Shown here: positions 32,071 through 36,911 of the stretch, piece after piece
Position numbering within the stretch: the stretch's first letter is position 1
Layout: each line of letters opens with the position of its first letter
Assembly: GCF_900996245.1 (NCBI RefSeq)
Contig: NZ_CAAJGK010000057.1
Span: forward strand, 1 to 36,911
DNA from: Paraburkholderia sp. BCC1886
GTDB taxonomy: Bacteria; Pseudomonadota; Gammaproteobacteria; Burkholderiales; Burkholderiaceae
Direction: 5' to 3'
DNA: 36,911 nt
Position numbers and translations under genes: made by a program
The notes under the pieces: model-generated
The model's input: the letters and a program-made list of their open reading frames with translations, nothing else
Told to the model about the DNA's origin: nothing
Databases searched by the model: none

Positions 32071-32583
32071 GGATTCTTACTGTTTCAGCTATGGCGCGAC
32101 CGCGCAGATGGCTTTGCGTGGATGTCGGCGAGGTAGTCATGGGAAGCATCAGGCAGCCAGCTCGGGCTTTCCAGAAGTCATCGTATCTGCGCCACACGAG
32201 ACGTGGCAATGCGCAAAAATGTGAATGACTTTATCGAATATGAACATTCGAATGAAAGCACTCCGACGAGCGACGGTCGGTGCTCGCTAGAGGAGTAGCG
32301 GCCCGTCGCAATTTTTGCAGGAGTTTGACGTCGTTGGAGGGAAATTGACCGGCAGGTGAAGACACTCACCTGCGATTGAGAGCATTAGCTTATTCAGCTG
32401 ATGGAAGACGTTCGTACGACCGGCTAAGGATGAGAATCACGTTCGCATTAGCGTCGACTCCACTGTGAATCCGCCATCGTGAGGATCGAGTGGCGACTCG
32501 GCGAGCTGAGCGTCGGCTAAAGACTTGACATGTTGATTGCGGGTGCGGCTAAATACTTGGACTGGTTTATGCTGCTATTCCCA
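32071..32583. promoter_or_regulatory. 513-bp upstream region of the reductase, with a palindrome
   Basis: No gene is supported here. TCGAAT-ATGAAC-ATTCGA at 32234-32251 is a perfect 6-bp inverted repeat 164 bp before the reductase start and may be an operator. The rest has no visible motif, and the right side merges into the diverged left end of IS6 copy C. Confidence 0.45.
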
Positions 32584-33379
32584 AGCTCTCCCGCATTGCC
32601 AACTTACGGAACTTCGTCGATGCTGATGCATAAAGCACTGTGGCCCAGAAAGCAGCGACGGAGTTTGGGTCACGTTGGTAAATTCGCGCCATGCGGCGAA
32701 CCGGGCCGCAAGGTGTTTGCGATAGAGAGAAGCGCGCAGCAGATGTGGTTTCAGTGCGAAGTGCTGACGGATCGGACCGAAGCTCGTCAGGAAAGCCTGG
32801 GTGCGCTTCGGGTCGCGAAAGCCTCGCATGCGCCGCTCGCGGTCCCGCGTGGGCTCATGGCTGTTCTCTGCACGGTTGTTGACACGGGCCGCGGCCTTGA
32901 GGAACACGTGCTTCACGTTGAAACAGCTCCGGGATTTCGGCTTTTGCTGCCGGATAGCTGCGCAATTGATCGGTGACGATCTTGCGTGGCACCGGGTTTG
33001 AGCGCAGTACACGCTTGAAGAAACGTTTGGCGGCGGCCTTGTCGCGACGCTTTTGCAGCAAGATGTCGAGTTCGACGCCGTGCTCGTCGACTGCACGCCA
33101 AAGCAGGTACGGTTCGCCACGCAGGGTGACGAACATCTCGTCCAGGTGCCACCTACTACCCGACTTGCAGCGCGCTGCTTTCACCCGATGGGCAAAGCCC
33201 GCGCCGAATTTCTCGCACCAGCGGCGAATCGTCTCGTAGCTGACCGTCACGCCGCGCTCGAACAGCAACTCTTCAATGTCGCGTAGGCTGAGCTGGAACC
33301 GAAAATACCACCGCACCGCATGGCTGATGATCGACGCCGGGAACCGGTGGCCGTGATAAAGCGATTTCGTTTTCGTCAT
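32575..33379 (-). pseudogene. IS6-family transposase with a +1 frameshift
   Basis: The ATG at 33379 starts M-T-K-T-K-S-L-Y-H-G and the protein is intact through the HTH, W-H-L-D-E and V-T-D-Q-L-R-S-Y-P. An extra T in the T-run near 32925 (P-E-L-F-Q versus expected P-E-L-F-N-V-K) shifts the frame, after which A-E-N-S-H-E-P-T continues in another frame. The normal stop is also lost, so the second part runs past the IS end to 32575. A programmed frameshift is not known for IS6, so I treat this as decay. Confidence 0.8.
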
Positions 33380-33420
33380 CGCATCATGTTACGTGAATGC
33401 CCCGCCAACGTGACAGTGCC
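32584..33420 (-). mobile_element. IS6-family element, copy C (about 837 bp)
   Basis: The right end is the standard CAACGTGACAGTGCC finishing at 33420. The left end is diverged; the best candidate starts at 32584 and matches copy A's inverted repeat at 10 of 15 positions. The size then equals that of the sister copies. Flanking octamers differ. Copies B and C, in direct orientation, bracket the catabolic block 18716-32583. Confidence 0.75.
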
Positions 33421-33439
33421 ATGCCGGGGGCAGAGGGTC

Positions 33440-34417
33440 TTATTCGACCGCGCGACTGCCGCCCGATCGGGCCTGAAACTGCTCGACCACGTTGAGTATC
33501 GAGCGTGTTGCGACGACGGCCACGGTTCCCGTCCCGATCGCCAGCGGATAGCGCCAATCCGTATGGAGCATGATCTGTGGGATAACCGATATCGCGAGCG
33601 CCGGCAGCATGAAGGCGCCCACGGCGCGTATCAATACGATGCTTGCCCCCAGTGCGAACAACACCGACAGCGGCCCCGTCCCGAAGAGCACGATACTGAC
33701 CCAGCCAAGCCCCGCAGTCGCCATGCAGATGGCTGGAAGCAAGGCGGAGCGTCGCGCCCATGGGCATGTTTCGGCTCGCACCAGCGTCTCGAACGCGATC
33801 ACGATCAGCGGAGGAAACAGAATGAGCCGGATACCGGTGCGAGCCGCCAGAAAATAGGTCACCGCCAGCACGCTCCAGAAGGCTGCCCAGCGCGTCGTCT
33901 TGCGGTATGCATTCGCCGGCGTACGCGTCTCCGTCCGCACGACAGCTGGTTCAGGTTGCCCGATTCCGGCGCGCCACCAGCGCTGGTACGCCACGGACAG
34001 CAGCGCAAGCACACCCGTATCGAAGGCGATAAACACGACATAGTGCACACTGGTGACGTTGAACACCAACGGCAGAAAGCCCGCCGGAACGGCAGGAAAC
34101 ACCGGCGACTTCATGGCCTTCACAATCAGAAGGGAACCGGCGATGCACAGTATCGCGGACGGTACACCGTATGGCAGATAGCCCGCCACGCTCACGCCCC
34201 AAAGCGCCGTCACCGCAGGCGTCACGGCGACCATCAGCGGCGCCATGGCCCACGGTCCGGTCGGCCGCATGAACAGGCCGTAGGCGAGCGCGGCAAGCTC
34301 GGGGAAGAATACAAAGTCGTTGTGAATCATCTTCCCCACGCAAGAGACGGCGCAGAGATAGATAACGGCCAGACACGCACCGGGCAACGTGCTTTTAGGG
34401 GAATTGTCGTTGGGCAT
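33440..34417 (-). CDS. Multi-pass membrane protein, unknown function
   Basis: The 325-residue protein has about nine or ten hydrophobic helices. The first block holds F-V-F-F-P-E-L-A-A-L-A-Y-G-L-F-M-R-P-T-G-P-W, then G-V-P-S-A-I-L-C-I-A-G-S-L-L-I, and a middle polar loop (R-T-E-T-R-T-P-A-N-A-Y-R-K-T-T-R-W) splits it into two halves that may be related by duplication. I do not recognise the family with confidence. The ATG at 34417 lacks a clear ribosome-binding site. It lies between IS6 copy C, 19 bp away, and the DXS-tail remnant. Its hydrophobic profile supports coding on this strand rather than the long Arg/His-rich frame opposite. Confidence 0.65.
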   Translation of the reverse strand: MPNDNSPKSTLPGACLAVIYLCAVSCVGKMIHNDFVFFPELAALAYGLFMRPTGPWAMAPLMVAVTPAVTALWGVSVAGYLPYGVPSAILCIAGSLLIVKAMKSPVFPAVPAGFLPLVFNVTSVHYVVFIAFDTGVLALLSVAYQRWWRAGIGQPEPAVVRTETRTPANAYRKTTRWAAFWSVLAVTYFLAARTGIRLILFPPLIVIAFETLVRAETCPWARRSALLPAICMATAGLGWVSIVLFGTGPLSVLFALGASIVLIRAVGAFMLPALAISVIPQIMLHTDWRYPLAIGTGTVAVVATRSILNVVEQFQARSGGSRAVE

Positions 34418-34453
34418 ATAAATCGTCGGATTGGCGCAGCGATTTTCAGGCGA

Positions 34454-34648
34454 TCATGCGGTCCTCGCCGATCTCGTCGCGAACCTGACGGTGTAGACTC
34501 GGTCTACCGACTGGCCCGTCGAGGCCCCGGCCAGATGATCCGGAAATCGCCCACGGATCGATTCCACGATGCCCCCGCCGTCGAGACCGCATTCGGCCAG
34601 CAACTTCGCCGGGTCGCCGTGATCGATGAAGCGGTCGGGAAAGCCGGC
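34454..34648 (-). pseudogene. 1-deoxy-D-xylulose-5-phosphate synthase, C-terminal scrap
   Basis: The frame A-G-F-P-D-R-F-I-D-H-G-D-P-A-K-L-L-A-E-C-G-L-D continues with G-I-V-E-S-I-R-G-R-F and corresponds to the very C-terminus of DXS (L-G-L-P-D-x-F-I-x-H-G-D-P-A-K-L-L). Everything before it is absent. A 26-residue unrelated tail follows before the stop. The 5' side joins a GST gene head within 5 bp, so this is a recombination scar and not a gene. The family call is from motif memory. Confidence 0.7.
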
Positions 34649-34653
34649 TCACG

Positions 34654-34779
34654 CTGATCGCCCCTCGAAAGATCCAGATTCGCCTGTTCATAGCCCAGCT
34701 TTGCCTCTCGACAGAAGAGCCTTATCTTCTGCCCGTTCGGCGTGTCCGCCGTGTAGAACGTCAGGCTGCTTTTTGTCAT
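34654..34779 (-). pseudogene. Glutathione S-transferase, N-terminal 42 codons only
   Basis: The start (ATG 34779) reads M-T-K-S-S-L-T-F-Y-T-A-D-T-P-N-G-Q-K-I-R-L-F and continues to S-R-G-D-Q, matching the start of the intact GST at 28537 (L-T-F-Y-T-A-D-T-P-N-G-Q-K-I, L-S-A-G-D-Q). Similarity stops at codon 42, where DXS sequence begins in a different frame. The upstream CGTAC-TTC-GTACG palindrome near 34833-34845 may be its old operator. It is not functional. Confidence 0.75.
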
Positions 34780-34874
34780 GCTGGAGTTCGCATTCAAGTT
34801 GAGTTGCGGTCTAAACAGTTGCATTTGCAATCGTACTTCGTACGTGGTGGATACGCAAGCGCGCAGCGCGCGAG

Positions 34875-35038
34875 TCATACATTCGATGCAGACAGTCCGA
34901 GCCTTGACGCTACGATTACGGCCTGTTTAGCGGTCGATACGTCGAGTCTGTGAACGAGGTTTGCCATGTGGTACTTGGCCGTTCGCTCCCGGATACCGCA
35001 AATATCAGCGATCTCGGTGTATGAATTTTGATACGGAT
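34875..35038 (-). pseudogene. LuxR-type regulator, C-terminal HTH remnant
   Basis: The last 53 codons of a LuxR-family protein remain: S-Y-T-E-I-A-D-I-C-G-I-R-E-R-T-A-K-Y-H-M-A-N-L-V-H-R-L, then S-T-A-K-Q-A-V and a stop at 34875-34877. This is the usual G-x-R-x-R-T-V-K-F-H-M-x-N recognition helix of acyl-homoserine-lactone-responsive regulators. The gene is cut precisely at the left end of IS6 copy D (35039). The N-terminal ligand domain is not found on the far side of the IS. Confidence 0.8.
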
Positions 35039-35861
35039 GGCTTTGTCAACTTGTCGAGCCGAAGGGTGAAAGGCGGCAGAGACCCGCATGCGTTAAAAAG
35101 CATGCGACGGATTTAGGGCAAGCTCAGTGATTTAGCGCCAGGCGAAAAACCGGGCGGCGAGTTGTTTGCGATAGAGTGAAGCGCGTAGCAGGTGGCGCTT
35201 GAGTGCGAAATGTTGCCAAATCAGCCCGAAGCACGAGAGGAATCGCTGTGTGCGTTTCGGGTCGCGAAAGCCGCGCGTTGGACGCTCGCGTTCGCGTGTC
35301 GGTTGGTGGCTGTTCTCGGCCCGATTGTTTAGCCGGGCCGCCGCTTTCACGAAAACGTGCTTCACGTTCGCGAGCTCCGGGATCTCAGCTTTGGCGGCCG
35401 GGTAGCTGCGCAACTGATCGGTGACGATCTTGCGCGGGACCGGGCTTGAGCGCAGCACATGCTTGAAGAAGTGTTTGGCGGCGCCCTTATCGCGCCGCTT
35501 TTGCACCAGGATATCCAGTTCGGCGCCGTGCTCATCGACCGCTCGCCACAACAGAAACGGCTCGTCTCGCAGCGTGATGAACATTTCGTCGAGGTGCCAC
35601 GCGCTACCGGGCTTGCGGCGCGCGACTTTTACCCGATGAGCGAAGCCCTTTCCGCATTTATCGCACCAGCATCGGATCGTCTCGTACGTCACGATCATCC
35701 CACGCTCGAAGAGCAACTCTTCGATATCACGCAAGCTCAACTGAAAGCGAAAATACCAGCGCACGGCACAACTGATGACGGCGGCCGGAAAACGGTGACC
35801 GTGATACAGCGATTTCTCATCTCGTCATCTTACGCGACCGGCCCGTCAACCTCACAATGCC
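35039..35861 (-). mobile_element. IS6-family element, copy D (823 bp)
   Basis: The left end GGCTTTGTCAACTTG at 35039 and the complement of the right end, GGCATTGTGAGGTTG from 35861, are imperfect inverted repeats, more diverged than in copies A and B. Flanking octamers do not match. The left end cuts a LuxR gene and the right end cuts an IS3-family orfB, so the element sits at a rearrangement junction. Confidence 0.8.
35132..35764 (-). pseudogene. IS6-family transposase with lost start
   Basis: The frame from GTG 35764 (M-R-W-Y-F-R-F) covers all catalytic motifs: W-H-L-D-E, V-T-D-Q-L-R-S-Y-P and A-E-N-S-H-Q-P. The first 20 or so codons (K-S-L-Y-H-G-H-R-F-P-A-A) are in the same frame but reach a TGA before any start. 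The original ATG near 35824 is out of frame by one base. If GTG were used, a protein lacking the N-terminus would be made. The stop at 35132 falls earlier than in the sister copies. It is probably inactive. Confidence 0.8.
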
Positions 35862-36315
35862 TCGTCAGATACAGCCAGCCCTCGTCGGTCCAGAGATAGG
35901 TCATGTCTGTCGTCCAGATCTGATCAGGTTTCGCCGGCGAGAAGTCACGTTGCAGCAGGTTAGCCGCGACCGGCAGATTGTGCTTGCTGTCGGTCGTGGC
36001 TTCGAATCGCCGCTTGGTGCGCGCCTTGATGCCGTGCAGCTTCATGAGCCGCTGAACCCGGTCCTTGCTCACCCGGATGCCCTGAGCCCGAAGCTTTTTC
36101 CACACGCGTGGCGAACCGTATTCGCATTTGGATTCGGTATGTACGGCGCGAATGCGGACCAGCAGTGCGTCGTTGCTGATGCGCTGACGCGGTCGCTCAG
36201 AATCAACGTCAAGGGCTTTACGGTCGTGATAACCGCTGGGACTGACACCCAGCGCCTGGCAGGCCACGGAAACCGGCCATTGCCGGCTATGTCGTTCGAT
36301 CAACGCGTACTTCAC
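35862..36315 (-). pseudogene. IS3-family orfB (integrase core), 3'-truncated
   Basis: Starting at GTG 36315 (M-K-Y-A-L-I-E-R-H), the protein has the orfB HTH_21 region (Y-G-S-P-R-V-W-K-K-L-R-A-Q-G) and R-V-Q-R-L-M-K-L-H-G-I-K-A. It enters the rve core at P-D-Q-I-W-T-T-D-M-T-Y-L, with the first catalytic Asp. It is cut after G-W-L-Y-L-T by IS6 copy D; the few residues after that come from the IS. The second Asp and the Glu are lost, so it is inactive. Confidence 0.85.
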
Positions 36316-36599
36316 ACCGCCCGCTTCGCGAAGTAAGCCGTCGCTTTTCCAAGGATATCGCGCTCCATCTTCACGCGGGCCAGCTCGGCGCGCAGCCGGG
36401 CAATTTCAATCTTTTCGGCTGACACCTGCTTGCCCACACCATTGAGCTTGCTCGTATCGTCGGCCTTGAGCCACGCATTTAGCGTCTGCTTATTGATGCC
36501 CGGAATCTTCGCCGTCGACGCGAGGCTCTGGCCGCTACGCACCATGCGCACCGCTTCAATCTTGAATTCCAGCGTGTACCGCGCCCTCGAGTTACCCAT
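36312..36599 (-). CDS. IS3-family orfA transposase subunit
   Basis: The 95-residue protein has the orfA layout. An N-terminal HTH (Y-T-L-E-F-K-I-E-A-V-R-M-V-R-S-G-Q-S-L-A-S-T-A-K-I-P-G-I-N-K-Q-T-L-N-A-W-L) is followed by a leucine-zipper-like coiled coil (E-K-I-E-I-A-R-L-R-A-E-L-A-R-V-K-M-E-R-D-I-L) that ends in K-A-T-A-Y-F-A-K. It overlaps orfB by 4 bp (GTGA), the normal arrangement for translational coupling or frameshifting. It is intact, but its partner orfB is truncated. Confidence 0.88.
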   Translation of the reverse strand: MGNSRARYTLEFKIEAVRMVRSGQSLASTAKIPGINKQTLNAWLKADDTSKLNGVGKQVSAEKIEIARLRAELARVKMERDILGKATAYFAKRAV

Positions 36600-36862
36600 T
36601 GCTAAATCCTCGGTTGCTGAAGTTTTACATACTCTCAGTAACGGATACGTTTTTCGAGGGCAAGGTCACTCCTGTCAAGAGCAGCCGATCGGCATCGGCT
36701 TAAAGACCGTTAAGGAAGGTCTGCAAAACCCGTTTTCTGCGCGTGGGCTGTTTGCAGCGCGTGCCACTACATTGCAAACATGCTGCGGCGCTGGTCATAG
36801 GTTTTGATTCGGCCGTGTGATTCACGTTTGCCCGCGCATGAGGCCGCCCACGCCCTCGCGTT

Positions 36863-36910
36863 TCACGCTTTGAGCAATTGCTTGCGTGCCATCCACAGGT
36901 TACCCAGTGC
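36863..36910 (-). pseudogene. Transposase C-terminal end (IS5-like), continues off the window
   Basis: The last 15 codons A-L-G-N-L-W-M-A-R-K-Q-L-L-K-A and a stop resemble the C-termini of IS5-family DDE transposases (A-L-x-N-L-x-M-x-R-x-x-L). The rest of the gene lies beyond base 36911. The assignment rests on a short motif and is tentative. Whether it is broken cannot be seen. Confidence 0.4.
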
Positions 36911-36911
36911 A

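Larger units (their letters stand above)
35862..36629 (-). mobile_element. IS3-family element, truncated by IS6 copy D
   Basis: The upstream end begins TGTAAAACTTCAG when read on the minus strand from 36629, in the usual TG start style of IS3. OrfA and the first half of orfB follow. The other end is missing, with the IS6 right end at 35861 replacing it. Confidence 0.75.

Noticed and set aside
32510..32530. GGCTAAAGACTTGACATGTTG as a possible left end of IS6 copy C
   Set aside because: The candidate at 32584 gives the expected element length and a better ungapped match.
33320..34657. Long plus-strand open frame of about 445 codons opposite the membrane protein
   Set aside because: The product is dominated by Arg, His and Gln with no motifs, and it starts inside IS6 copy C. 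The opposite strand gives a clean multi-helix membrane protein.
1..36911. CRISPR arrays, tRNA or rRNA genes
   Set aside because: No regularly spaced repeats and no cloverleaf- or rRNA-like conserved segments were seen on either strand.

Overview
The window looks like an accessory, IS-rich segment of a beta-proteobacterial genome of the Burkholderia/Paraburkholderia/Caballeronia type. The evidence is high GC over most genes, a Bcpor-style porin with terminal Phe, several LysR regulators beside small catabolic operons, a two-partner-secretion exoprotein, and IS6, IS1182, IS3 and probable IS21/IS5 sequences. I see no tRNA, rRNA or CRISPR array.

Layout. 1-3056: debris made of an IS21-like end, a broken DUF1016/YhcG nuclease gene cut by an IS6-family element (copy A), an IS1182-family remnant and a small DUF3592-like gene. 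3248-10644: catabolic block 1. A plus-strand MFS transporter, SnoaL-like protein and porin face a minus-strand set of alpha/beta hydrolase, dimeric-barrel protein, CMD-like protein and LigI-like amidohydrolase, next to a divergent LysR gene. A near-identical 21-bp operator lies before the LysR gene and before the MFS gene, which ties both halves into one proposed regulon. 10661-18020: an apparently intact IS6-family element that cuts a tyrosine recombinase, two lower-GC genes of unknown function, a LysR pseudogene and an orphan TpsA exoprotein. 18021-18715: IS6 copy B, carrying an internal deletion.

18671-32070: catabolic block 2, bounded by IS6 copies B and C. The minus-strand operon encodes a flavodoxin-Rieske oxygenase fusion, an SDR, a phthalate-dioxygenase-reductase-like protein and a metal-dependent amidohydrolase whose C-terminus is replaced by IS sequence. 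Divergent from it are an NCS1 permease and a MarR regulator. Then come an azoreductase, LysR, GST, a PuuE-like cyclic amide hydrolase, an M24 metallohydrolase and a second ferredoxin-type reductase. The set reads as import of an N-containing, probably cyclic compound, oxidative attack (perhaps N-demethylation), then C-N bond hydrolysis. The substrate is not identifiable from sequence. The in-frame flavodoxin-Rieske fusion is the most unusual item in the window.

32584-36911: IS6 copy C (frameshifted), an unknown multi-pass membrane protein, a DXS tail joined to a GST head, a LuxR HTH remnant cut exactly at IS6 copy D, a truncated IS3-family element and the tail of another transposase. Copies A-D all have the same orientation, all carry broken transposase genes and none has matching 8-bp flanks, so the region was probably assembled by IS6-mediated cointegration, deletion and homologous recombination.
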